Positions 1 through 5,460 of a stretch of DNA of 9,674 bases are shown here, in pieces. Origin of the DNA: an uncultured Eubacteriales bacterium (GTDB taxonomy: Bacteria > Bacillota > Clostridia > Oscillospirales > Oscillospiraceae). The stretch lies in the NCBI GenBank assembly GCA_902496595.1, contig CABVBV010000077.1, positions 1 to 9,674 of the forward strand, in the 5' to 3' direction. The notes under the pieces were generated by a model that had not been told where the DNA came from, made no database searches, and worked only from the letters and a program-made list of their open reading frames with translations. A program made the translations under genes and the position numbers. Position 1 is the stretch's first letter. Each line of letters begins with the position of its first letter.

Positions 1-89
1 CCGAGGCGGCCCAGGCCTTCCTCGACTACATCCACACGGACGCCGACGCCGTAGCCATACTCGAGGGCGTGGGCTTCACCGTGCTGTAA
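1..89 (+). CDS. modA: ModA C-terminus (molybdate ABC transporter substrate-binding protein), partial
   Basis: Only the last 28 codons are present, read from base 3 to the TAA at 87-89. The visible tail includes AAQAFLDYI and ends in a GVGFTVL segment. It resembles the final helix and strand of periplasmic molybdate-binding proteins, which typically close with a helix over the cleft followed by a hydrophobic GF-containing strand. The tail alone would not identify the protein. The call rests mainly on the modB and modC genes that follow on the same strand, since modA-modB-modC is the usual order. In a Firmicute ModA is a lipid-anchored extracellular binding protein that captures molybdate (or tungstate) and passes it to ModB. 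The tail cannot separate molybdate from tungstate specificity. The start lies outside the window. Confidence 0.75.
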   Translation, partial: EAAQAFLDYIHTDADAVAILEGVGFTVL

Positions 90-112
90 CAGCAGGCATA
101 CTTTCCACCTCG

Positions 113-156
113 GGCCGGCGCGGCCGGGGCCGCAGCTCCGCCGCACCGGCCTTTTT
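113..156 (+). terminator. Intercistronic hairpin terminator/attenuator between modA and modB
   Basis: GGCCGGCGCGG (113-123) pairs with CCGCACCGGCC (141-151), giving 11 positions with one C-A mismatch and a 17-nt GC-rich loop. TTTTT (152-156) follows immediately. This is the layout of an intrinsic terminator. It lies 24 bases after the modA stop and only 8 bases before the modB ribosome binding site. Because modBC have no other obvious promoter, it probably terminates only part of the transcripts, so that more binding protein than transporter is made. That functional reading is an inference. Confidence 0.7.
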
Positions 157-178
157 ATTACTTGAGGGGTGATCTGAC

Positions 179-877
179 TTGGACTGGTACCCGCTCTGGA
201 ACTCGCTGCGCATAGCGGCGGTCTCGACGGTCGTCATATTCTTCCTCGGCATCCTCGCGGCCTACTACGTGGCGAAGCTGCCGAGGCTCATAAAGGGCGT
301 GCTGGACGTCATCCTCACGCTGCCGCTGGTGCTGCCGCCGACGGTTGTGGGCTATTTCCTGCTGCGCCTGCTCGGGCCGAAGCGCATGATAGGGATCTGG
401 TTCCTCGAGATGTTCGACGTGCGGCTCACCATGGTCTGGTACTCGGCCATCTTCGCCTCCGCGGTCGTGGCCTTCCCGCTCATGTACCGCACGGCGAGAG
501 GCGCGTTCGAGGCCTTTGACAAGAACCTCGCCTACGCCGGCCAGACGCTCGGGCGCTCGAACACCTGGATATTCTGGCGCGTGCGCATACCCTGCTGTAA
601 ACAGGGCATCATCGCGGGCACCGTGCTCGCATTTGCGAGGGCGCTCGGCGAATACGGCGCGACCTCCATGATAGCAGGCTACACGCCCGGCAAGACCGCG
701 ACGATCTCGACCACGGTGTACCAGCTCTGGCGCACCGGAGACGACGCCGGGGCCATGCGCTGGGTGCTCGTGAACCTCGGCATCTCCGCCGTCGTGCTGC
801 TCGCCGTGAATATGCTCGAGAAGAAGGATAAACGTCCTAAACGCCGCGTGGAAGCCGTTGCCGAGGGGGTGGACTGA
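179..877 (+). CDS. modB: Molybdate ABC transporter permease ModB
   Basis: Integral membrane subunit that forms the molybdate channel across the cytoplasmic membrane and couples to the ATPase ModC. At 232 residues it is close to the usual ModB length (about 220-230). Hydrophobic segments lie near residues 11-32, 41-65, 85-105, 141-166 and 196-213, fitting a five- to six-helix permease. The cytoplasmic coupling loop (EAA-type) is at about 117-138, with A120, LG at 124-125 and the closing IP at 137-138. It is followed by the conserved ARALGEYGA segment (153-161) typical of ModB and CysT/W permeases. The start is TTG at 179: an in-frame TGA at 170-172 rules out anything earlier, and a GAGGGG ribosome binding site lies at 164-169. 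The stop TGA (875-877) shares its last A with the ATG of modC, so the two are translationally coupled. The C-terminal tail is charged and cytoplasmic. Confidence 0.92.
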   Translation: MDWYPLWNSLRIAAVSTVVIFFLGILAAYYVAKLPRLIKGVLDVILTLPLVLPPTVVGYFLLRLLGPKRMIGIWFLEMFDVRLTMVWYSAIFASAVVAFPLMYRTARGAFEAFDKNLAYAGQTLGRSNTWIFWRVRIPCCKQGIIAGTVLAFARALGEYGATSMIAGYTPGKTATISTTVYQLWRTGDDAGAMRWVLVNLGISAVVLLAVNMLEKKDKRPKRRVEAVAEGVD

Positions 878-1932
878 TGTCGCTGCTGGTTGACATAACA
901 AAGGACTTCGGCCGCTTCCGGCTGGACGTGGATTTCGAGGCTGAAAACGGTGAGGTTACGGGCCTGCTCGGGGCCTCGGGCTGCGGCAAAAGCGTGACGC
1001 TCAAGTGCGTGGCGGGCATAGAAAAGCCTGACTCGGGCCGGATAGTCCTCGACGGGCGGGTGCTGTTCGATTCGGAGAGGCAGATAGACCTGACACCGCA
1101 GCAGCGAAGGGTGGGCTACCTGTTCCAGAACTACGCGCTGTTCCCGAACATGACGCTGGCGCAGAACATAGCCGTCGGCGTGCGCGACAGGTCAAAGCGG
1201 AGTGAGACGGTGGAGCGGCTGGTGAAGTCCTTCTATCTCGAGGGCTGCGAGGGCAAGTACCCGAGGCAGCTCTCGGGCGGGCAGCAGCAGCGGACTGCGC
1301 TGGCCCGGATACTTGCCAGCGAGCCGGAGGTTTTGATGCTGGACGAGCCCTTTTCTGCGCTGGACAGCTATCTCAAGTGGCAGGTGGAGCTGGAGCTGGC
1401 AGACCTGCTGGACAGCTTTCCCGGCCCGGTGCTTTTCGTGACGCACGACCGGAACGAGGTACACCGGCTGTGCTCGAGGGTCTGCGTGCTGGACAGCGGC
1501 AGGTCGCAGAAGATGCAGGGGGTTATGGAGCTCTTCAACTCGCCGAGGACGCTGTCCGCCTGCCTGCTCTCCGGCTGCAAGAACATCAGCCGGGCCAGGC
1601 GGGTCTCGGAGCATCGCATCGAGGCGACGGACTGGAGCGCCGAGTTCGACGTTGCCTCCCCGCTTCCCCGGGATCTCGGATTTGTCGGCATTCGCGCCCA
1701 CTTTGTCAGGCCGGTCGGCGGCCCTGGGCCGAACAGGCTCAGGTGCCGTGTCGAGCGGGTCGTGACCGAAGCCTTTTCAACGGTGATCATGCTCTCGACC
1801 GAAGGCGGCTCCGAGGGCTATTCGCGGCTCAGGATCGAACTGCCGCAAGAGCAATGGAACTCACTCGGGAACCCGTCCGAGCTTTGGGCAGAGCTCCCGC
1901 CGGAAGACCTCCTGCCGCTCAGCAGGGACTGA
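877..1932 (+). CDS. modC: Molybdate ABC transporter ATP-binding protein ModC
   Basis: Cytoplasmic ATPase that powers ModB. The 351-residue protein has a full nucleotide-binding domain: Walker A GASGCGKS at 32-39, Q-loop Q84 in LFQNYALFP, signature LSGGQ at 132-136, Walker B VLMLDE at 152-157 with catalytic E157, the D-loop SALD at 160-163, and switch H190 in FVTHD. The segment LSGCKNISRA (231-240) marks the start of the C-terminal regulatory region, as in Firmicute ModC proteins. The last ~65 residues look like one degenerate TOBE-type (molybdate-binding-like) domain; the match is loose. The close relative would be a sulfate-transport ATPase (CysA), but gene order and the ModB partner favour molybdate. 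The ATG overlaps the modB stop by one base; the ribosome binding site is the GAGGGGG just upstream, inside the end of modB. Transcription ends at the hairpin just after the stop. Confidence 0.92.
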   Translation: MSLLVDITKDFGRFRLDVDFEAENGEVTGLLGASGCGKSVTLKCVAGIEKPDSGRIVLDGRVLFDSERQIDLTPQQRRVGYLFQNYALFPNMTLAQNIAVGVRDRSKRSETVERLVKSFYLEGCEGKYPRQLSGGQQQRTALARILASEPEVLMLDEPFSALDSYLKWQVELELADLLDSFPGPVLFVTHDRNEVHRLCSRVCVLDSGRSQKMQGVMELFNSPRTLSACLLSGCKNISRARRVSEHRIEATDWSAEFDVASPLPRDLGFVGIRAHFVRPVGGPGPNRLRCRVERVVTEAFSTVIMLSTEGGSEGYSRLRIELPQEQWNSLGNPSELWAELPPEDLLPLSRD

Positions 1933-1943
1933 TTTGGAAACAG

Positions 1944-1984
1944 AAATACCGCGCACTGCATCAGTTGCTGTGCGCGGTATTTTT
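1944..1984. terminator. Shared bidirectional terminator between modC and obgE
   Basis: ATACCGCGCAC (1946-1956) is a perfect complement of GTGCGCGGTAT (1970-1980), an 11-bp stem with a 13-nt loop. On the plus strand it is followed by a T run (TTTT, 1981-1984), terminating modC. Read on the minus strand the stem is preceded by A residues and followed by ATTTCTGTTT, so it can also end obgE, whose stop codon (1984-1986) touches the stem. The two operons are convergent with only about 50 bases between their stop codons. Confidence 0.85.
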
Positions 1985-3267
1985 CAATCCTTATATTCAA
2001 ACTCAATATCGTAGAGCGAAACGGTATCCCCGTCCTTGACGCCCATGGCTTCCATGCGCTCAAAGATACCCGCCGTGCGCAGGCAGCGGTCGAAGTACAT
2101 CCTGCTCTCGTAATCCGAGAAGTTCACCGTCGCCACCAGCCTGGCGAGCCATTCGCCTTCGACATACCAGACGCCGTCTTCCTGCCTGATCTCCACATCA
2201 TCCGCCGTGCCCAACTCAGGCTCAGGAGGGACATAGTCCGGCTCGTACACGGTGACAGGAGGCAGGTGCGCGAGTTCTGCCGCCGCTGCGCGCATAAGCT
2301 CCCTCGTGCCGATGGTAGACGCTGCGGAAAGCTCGAACAGCCGCATACCCTTGGCCTCCACGTGCTTGCGGAGCCGCTCAAGATTGTCGCTGCCCGGCTC
2401 GAGCAGGTCGCACTTGTTCGCTGCAACCAGCTGAGGTCTGGAGGCCAGCTCGGCGTTATACTGGGCCAATTCAGCATTAATCGCCTCAAAATCCTCCACA
2501 GGGTCGCGTCCTTCGCTGCCGGATACGTCGACCAGGTGGATCAGCAGCCTGCACCTGTCGATATGCCTCAAAAAGTCGTGCCCCAGGCCCGCGCCGTCGC
2601 TCGCGCCCTCGATGATGCCCGGGATATCTGCCAGCACGAAGGACACGCCTTCGTCTACATACACCACTCCCAGATTCGGAAACAGTGTTGTAAAGTGGTA
2701 ATTCGCTATTTTCGGATGCGCGTTCGAGACCACGGAGAGCAGTGTGCTCTTGCCGACGTTGGGAAAGCCCACCAGGCCCGCGTCGGCCAGGAGCTTCAAC
2801 TCCATCGTTATCGTATGCGACTCTCCGGGCAGACCAGGTTTTGCAAACCTCGGCACCTGCCGCGTCGGTGTGGCAAAGTGCTTGTTGCCCCAGCCGCCTC
2901 GTCCGCCCCTGCAGGCGACATAGTCCTCCCCCGAGGACATATCGTGCATGATCGCGCCGCTGTCAGAGTCCCTGAGCACCGTGCCCCTGGGCACCTTCAG
3001 TATTATATTCGCGCCGTCCTTGCCCGAGCAGCGCTTTCCCTGCCCAGGCTGGCCGTTCTCGGCGGTGAACTTCCGCTTGTACCGGAAGTCCATCAGCGTG
3101 GACATATTATCGTCCACAGTAAATATAATGCTGCCGCCACGGCCTCCGTCTCCTCCGTCCGGGCCGCCAGCCGCAACATATTTCTCTCGGTGAAAAGAAA
3201 CTGCTCCGGCCCCGCCGTCCCCGGCTCGCAGTTGGATAGTTACCTTGTCAACAAATGGTGATGCCAT
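1984..3267 (-). CDS. obgE: GTPase Obg (CgtA)
   Basis: Essential ribosome-associated GTPase involved in late 50S subunit assembly and growth/stress control; cytoplasmic. All three Obg parts are visible in 427 residues. The glycine-rich Obg fold covers about 1-160, with VDKVTIQLRAGDGGAG near the start and GGDGGRGG at 38-45. The G domain has G1 GFPNVGKS at 167-174, G3 DIPG at 214-217, G4 NKCD at 284-287 and G5 SAAS at 314-317. An OCT-type C-terminal domain covers roughly 350-427, with the closing GDTVSLYDIEFEY. The start chosen is ATG at 3265-3267: AGGAGG lies 6 bases upstream of it and MASPFVDKV aligns with the normal Obg N-terminus. The frame stays open to 3360, but that would only add residues encoded by the palindromic repeat. 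It lies downstream of rpmA in the usual rplU-rpmA-obg order, separated here by a repeat element and a terminator. I found no good promoter of its own. Confidence 0.97.
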   Translation of the reverse strand: MASPFVDKVTIQLRAGDGGAGAVSFHREKYVAAGGPDGGDGGRGGSIIFTVDDNMSTLMDFRYKRKFTAENGQPGQGKRCSGKDGANIILKVPRGTVLRDSDSGAIMHDMSSGEDYVACRGGRGGWGNKHFATPTRQVPRFAKPGLPGESHTITMELKLLADAGLVGFPNVGKSTLLSVVSNAHPKIANYHFTTLFPNLGVVYVDEGVSFVLADIPGIIEGASDGAGLGHDFLRHIDRCRLLIHLVDVSGSEGRDPVEDFEAINAELAQYNAELASRPQLVAANKCDLLEPGSDNLERLRKHVEAKGMRLFELSAASTIGTRELMRAAAAELAHLPPVTVYEPDYVPPEPELGTADDVEIRQEDGVWYVEGEWLARLVATVNFSDYESRMYFDRCLRTAGIFERMEAMGVKDGDTVSLYDIEFEYKD

Positions 3268-3305
3268 CGTGAGCCTCCTGATCTGAAAACGTTCCAGCAA
3301 GTCTG

Positions 3306-3437
3306 AAAGGCTCCCCTGCGCAAGGGGAGCTGTCGGCGGAGCCGACTGAGGGGTCGCCATCGACGGGCCGGGTGCCAGACTGCGATCCCTCCGTCACGGC
3401 TGCGCCGTGACACCTCCCTTTGCGCAAGGGAGGCTTT
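3306..3437. repeat. 132-bp palindromic repeat element (MITE-like, nested hairpins)
   Basis: Two diverged copies of a ~50-bp unit face each other. The outer ends AAAGGCTCCC (3306-3315) and GGGAGGCTTT (3428-3437) are inverted repeats with one mismatch. Inside are four hairpins: GCTCCCCT/AGGGGAGC (3310-3317/3323-3330), GTCGGC/GCCGAC (3332-3337/3341-3346), GTCACGGC/GCCGTGAC (3393-3400/3404-3411) and CCTCCCTT/AAGGGAGG (3413-3420/3426-3433). A central stem, GAGGGGTCGC (3348-3357) with GCGATCCCTC (3382-3391), allows one G-U on one strand. The core between is about 24 bases. No coding capacity and no clear target-site duplication is visible. I recognise the CTCCC-TTGCGCAA-GGGAG style as a dispersed intergenic repeat type in Clostridia, but copy number cannot be judged from one window. 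Confidence 0.8.
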
Positions 3438-3450
3438 GGGCGTCGCTGAT

Positions 3451-3480
3451 AAACAAAGAGACGGACTAAACGTCCGCCTC
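3451..3480 (-). terminator. Terminator after rpmA
   Basis: On the minus strand GAGGCGGAC (3480-3472) pairs with GTCCGTCTC (3466-3458) over 9 positions, one of them G-U, with a 5-nt loop. It is followed by TTTGTTTA and preceded by six A residues. On the plus strand the G-U becomes an A-C mismatch, so the minus orientation fits better and suits the end of rplU-rpmA. It lies 14 bases past the rpmA stop, so obgE must rely on read-through or on a promoter I could not find. Confidence 0.7.
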
Positions 3481-3494
3481 TTTTTTGTTGTCTG

Positions 3495-3755
3495 TTACTG
3501 ATTGAGCTCGTAGACGGAGACCTTCTTGCGATCCTTGCCGTAGCGCTCGAACCTTACGGTGCCGTCCACCAGGGAGAACAGGGTGTCGTCCTTGCCCTTG
3601 CCGACATTCGTGCCGGGGTGGATTTTGGTGCCGCGCTGCCTGACGAGGATGTTGCCGGCGAGGACGAACTGCCCGTCGGCCCTCTTGGCGCCGAGACGCT
3701 TGGACTCGCTGTCGCGTCCGTTCTTGGTGGAGCCCATTCCCTTTTTATGTGCCAT
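3495..3755 (-). CDS. rpmA: 50S ribosomal protein L27 (bL27), no N-terminal extension
   Basis: Large-subunit protein whose N-terminal arm reaches the peptidyl-transferase centre. The 86-residue protein starts directly MAHKKGMGSTKNGRDSES and contains the diagnostic segment GNILVRQRGTKIHPG (34-48). Many Firmicutes make L27 with a short extra N-terminus ending in a phenylalanine, which the protease Prp removes just before the A/S-HKKG sequence. Here that extension is absent: reading upstream in frame from the ATG gives CAC and then a TAA stop. A GGAGGT ribosome binding site sits 7 bases upstream of the ATG, which fixes the start. It lies 35 bases after rplU, leaving no room for a prp gene. Transcription comes from the rplU promoter and probably stops largely at the hairpin at 3451-3480. 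Confidence 0.98.
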   Translation of the reverse strand: MAHKKGMGSTKNGRDSESKRLGAKRADGQFVLAGNILVRQRGTKIHPGTNVGKGKDDTLFSLVDGTVRFERYGKDRKKVSVYELNQ

Positions 3756-3790
3756 GTGTTACACCTCCAATGTCATTAGTGCGGTTTCGC

Positions 3791-4102
3791 TCACGCGATA
3801 GTCTCGATCTGGACTTTCGTGTAGGGCTGACGATGGCCCTGCGTGCGCTGGTAGCCCTTCTTGGGCTTCATCTTGTAGACGCGAACCTTCTTGCCGCGAC
3901 CGTTCTTCACTACATTGGCGGTGACGGAAGCGCCCTCGACTACCGGGGTGCCGAACACGGCCTTGTCCTCGTCGATGACGGCGAGTACACGGTCGAACTT
4001 GACGGTAGCTCCGGCCTCGGCGTCGAGCTTCTCGACGTAGATAACGTCGCCCTCCGCGACACGGTACTGCTTGCCGCCTGTCTCGATGACTGCGTGCTTC
4101 AT
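3791..4102 (-). CDS. rplU: 50S ribosomal protein L21 (bL21)
   Basis: Large-subunit ribosomal protein that binds 23S rRNA. It is 103 residues, the normal length. It begins MKHAVIETGGKQYRVAEGD, the standard L21 N-terminus, and carries the C-terminal family signature KMKPKKGYQRTQGHRQPYT (76-94). It is the first gene of the minus-strand cluster rplU-rpmA-(obgE). The ribosome binding site is less tidy than its neighbours': GAGAGG lies about 14 bases upstream of the ATG, and AGAGA lies closer. The start is fixed by family conservation. A near-consensus promoter lies about 90 bases upstream, leaving an untranslated leader of about 80 bases with partial hairpin potential. In Bacillus this gene has a known L21 leader RNA element, and a similar autoregulatory leader is possible here but not shown. 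Confidence 0.98.
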   Translation of the reverse strand: MKHAVIETGGKQYRVAEGDVIYVEKLDAEAGATVKFDRVLAVIDEDKAVFGTPVVEGASVTANVVKNGRGKKVRVYKMKPKKGYQRTQGHRQPYTKVQIETIA

Positions 4103-4183
4103 TTTCTCTGTTCATTCCTCTCTGTAAGAGACTCGCTCTAAAGGGTGGAGCTCATGCTCTCTTTGTTACCCTGTCAATGCGGC
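4103..4183 (-). promoter_or_regulatory. 5' leader of rplU (possible L21 leader)
   Basis: About 80 bases of untranslated leader lie between the predicted start of transcription (near 4183) and the rplU ATG. On the minus strand AGAGA, then GCTC, can pair with GAGC, then TCTCT, across the CACCCTTTA loop, giving a stem with an internal loop. Alternatively AGGGT can pair with ACCCT, which would exclude part of that stem. Two competing pairings suit a regulated ribosomal-protein leader. I cannot confirm a match to the known L21 leader family without a covariance-model search. Confidence 0.35.
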
Positions 4184-4189
4184 CTAGAT

Positions 4190-4218
4190 ATAATACCACG
4201 CAAAAAACCCCGTGTCAA
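4190..4218 (-). promoter_or_regulatory. Sigma-A promoter for rplU-rpmA
   Basis: On the minus strand TTGACA (4218-4213) is a perfect -35, followed by a 17-bp spacer and TATTAT (4195-4190) as -10. A TG one base before the -10 makes it an extended -10. The predicted start of transcription is near 4183. This is the strongest promoter in the window, as expected for ribosomal protein genes. Confidence 0.9.
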
Positions 4219-4245
4219 CAACATTTTTGCCGTTTTAACGTCTTC

Positions 4246-4274
4246 TGGACAGGCGGCTCCGGCGCTGGTATAAT
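4246..4274 (+). promoter_or_regulatory. Sigma-A promoter for the alpha/beta hydrolase gene
   Basis: TGGACA (4246-4251) is a one-mismatch -35, with an exact 17-bp spacer and a perfect TATAAT (4269-4274) that also carries the extended-10 TG. It points away from the rplU promoter, with about 27 bases between the two -35 boxes. The start of transcription would be near 4281, so the leader is only about 18 bases and holds little beyond the GGAGG ribosome binding site. Confidence 0.88.
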
Positions 4275-4298
4275 CCTCTTGTATCGGAGGTGTTGCAT

Positions 4299-5237
4299 AT
4301 GCCGGGTTCAGGCAAATACAGGCCGAGCGGCGAGCCGGAAAAACTGAAACTTGAGCCGTTCATGAGGCTGCTCAAAGCTCTTCACAGTCTTGGTGCGCCT
4401 GAGGACTTCTCGGCCGAAGACCTGGAGAAACAGCGCAAGTCGCAAGAGGCGCTCGGAAATATGGCGGCCTCTATGTCAGGCCTCGTCTGGGAGCCCTTCC
4501 TCCTCGGCGAGATGGAGTGCGCGTGGATGAGGCTGGAGCGCGAGCACAAGAGCAGGCGTGTCATCCTCTACTGCCACGGCGGAGGCTACACCAGCGGAGG
4601 TCTCGGCTTTTCCAAAATCCTCGCCTCCAAGCTCACCAGGGTAACGGGCATGGACGTTCTCGCTTTCGACTACCGGCTCGCACCGGAACACCCCTTTCCT
4701 GCCGCTATCGAGGACGGTAAAGCAGCATGGGACTATCTCATGCGCCTCGACTTTGGAGCCAGGGACGTAGTCCTCGCCGGAGACTCCGCCGGCGGCAACC
4801 TCGCTCTGGTGCTCTGCCTCAAGCTCCGCGAGGAGGGCCGTATGCTGCCGGGGGCCATCCTTCTGATGTCGCCCTGGACAGACATGACCATGACCTCCGA
4901 GAGCCTCAGGGAACGCGTCTCCATCGACCCCGTGCTCAGCCCGGAGTACATCTACGCCGTGCGCGAGGCCTACGCCGGCGGACTCGACCCGGAACAGCCC
5001 TGCCTCTCTCCCCTGTTCGCCGACTTCCGGGGCTTCCCTCCCACGCTCATCCAGGTCGGCAGCCACGAAATACTCTACTCCGACTCTGAAAGCCTGGCAG
5101 AGCGGATGCGCTCCCAGGACGTCGAATGCAGGCTCGAGGTCTGGGACAAGATGTGGCACGACTTTCAAATGTACCCCAGCAAGTCCGCCTCCACCGCTAT
5201 GCAGAACACCGCCCACTTCCTGCTTGAATATCTGTGA
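4299..5237 (+). CDS. Alpha/beta hydrolase, hormone-sensitive-lipase family esterase
   Basis: Probable cytoplasmic carboxyl-ester hydrolase of 312 residues; no signal peptide. Hallmarks in order: an N-terminal helical cap (about 1-60), the oxyanion-hole HGGG at 93-96, FDYRLAPEHPFPAA (123-136, the family's DYRLAPE block), nucleophile elbow GDSAGG at 161-166 with Ser163, and WHDF with His287. The acidic triad residue would normally be Asp in a DPL motif; the aligned site reads HEIL, so Glu257 is the likely acid, with Asp262 as alternative. This layout matches acetyl-esterase and lactone-hydrolase-like enzymes; the substrate cannot be read from the sequence. The start is ATG at 4299: GGAGGTG lies 6 bases upstream, while an in-frame GTG at 4290 overlaps that ribosome binding site. 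It is a stand-alone unit with its own promoter and terminator, so its neighbours do not hint at its substrate. Confidence 0.93.
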   Translation: MPGSGKYRPSGEPEKLKLEPFMRLLKALHSLGAPEDFSAEDLEKQRKSQEALGNMAASMSGLVWEPFLLGEMECAWMRLEREHKSRRVILYCHGGGYTSGGLGFSKILASKLTRVTGMDVLAFDYRLAPEHPFPAAIEDGKAAWDYLMRLDFGARDVVLAGDSAGGNLALVLCLKLREEGRMLPGAILLMSPWTDMTMTSESLRERVSIDPVLSPEYIYAVREAYAGGLDPEQPCLSPLFADFRGFPPTLIQVGSHEILYSDSESLAERMRSQDVECRLEVWDKMWHDFQMYPSKSASTAMQNTAHFLLEYL

Positions 5238-5262
5238 GCCAAAACGGTTGACATAATCTTCG

Positions 5263-5297
5263 CCCGCCGGGAGTTCTCAATCCTCGGCGGGTTTTTT
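5263..5297 (+). terminator. Terminator after the hydrolase gene
   Basis: CCCGCC (5263-5268) pairs with GGCGGG (5286-5291), and GAG/CTC pairs can extend the stem across a two-base GG bulge. TTTTTT (5292-5297) follows directly. It lies 25 bases after the stop codon and closes the single-gene transcript. Confidence 0.88.
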
Positions 5298-5340
5298 GCC
5301 AGGTCTGGGGAACATTTTATGTGCATATTCGTCAATTTTG

Positions 5341-5423
5341 CTTGAAATCAAGTCTGCAATTTCGTGTAATTTTTTTCGGCAATTTTCCGCAAAATGGTCG
5401 TATATGATGCAAATTTGATGCAA
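5341..5423 (+). promoter_or_regulatory. AT-rich operator-like region with phased GCAA repeats upstream of the response regulator
   Basis: This region is markedly AT-richer than the genes around it. It contains an exact direct repeat GATGCAA at 5406-5412 and 5417-5423, starting 11 bp apart. Related GCAA/GTAA words start at 5356 (GCAATTT), 5366 (GTAATTT), 5379 (GCAATTT), 5389 (GCAAAAT), 5409 (GCAAATT) and 5420 (GCAATCG), mostly 10-13 bp apart. A small palindrome, CTTGAAATCAAG, lies at 5341-5352. OmpR/PhoB-family regulators bind direct repeats with about 11-bp period, so this is a plausible autoregulatory site for the adjacent gene. The binding role is inferred. Confidence 0.5.
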
Positions 5424-5435
5424 TCGTGGTATATT
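5407..5435 (+). promoter_or_regulatory. Candidate activator-dependent promoter of the two-component operon
   Basis: TATATT at 5430-5435 with TG at 5427-5428 is a good extended -10. At the 17-bp spacing the -35 position (5407-5412) reads ATGCAA, a poor match to TTGACA, and lies inside the first GATGCAA repeat. A weak -35 overlapped by direct repeats is typical of promoters that need a bound response regulator. The start of transcription would be near 5442, right at the ribosome binding site (GGAGGTGA, 5445-5452), so the leader would be very short. Confidence 0.5.
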
Positions 5436-5460
5436 GTATTAGCCGGAGGTGAACGGCATT

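Noticed and set aside
1377..2039. 220-codon plus-strand frame overlapping the end of modC
   Set aside because: It is an out-of-frame reading of modC with Arg/Ala/Gly-rich product, no ribosome binding site, and it runs through the shared terminator.
2266..3261. Long plus-strand frame of 331 codons opposite obgE
   Set aside because: It is antisense to a well-conserved essential gene. The product has no recognisable domain, and long antisense frames are common in GC-rich DNA.
3268..3360. Longer obgE start at 3360 (31 extra residues)
   Set aside because: The extra part is encoded mostly by the palindromic repeat, has no ribosome binding site, and Obg proteins begin at the FVDKV segment. AGGAGG sits correctly before the ATG at 3267.
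3306..3437. CRISPR-like repeat or tRNA-like cloverleaf
   Set aside because: There are only two diverged inverted units and no regular spacers, so it is not a CRISPR array. The hairpins lack the conserved tRNA T-loop and anticodon features.
3749..4141. 130-codon plus-strand frame opposite rplU
   Set aside because: It is antisense to the L21 gene, with no ribosome binding site or promoter of its own.
5248..5257. TTGACA followed at once by TAAT after the hydrolase stop, resembling a -35
   Set aside because: Seventeen bases downstream the sequence is GAGTTC, not a -10, and the region then forms the hydrolase terminator.
5449..5460. GTG at 5449 as start of the response regulator, and likewise GTG 4290 for the hydrolase
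   Set aside because: Both GTGs lie within the GGAGGTG ribosome binding sites that serve the ATG codons at 5461 and 4299.
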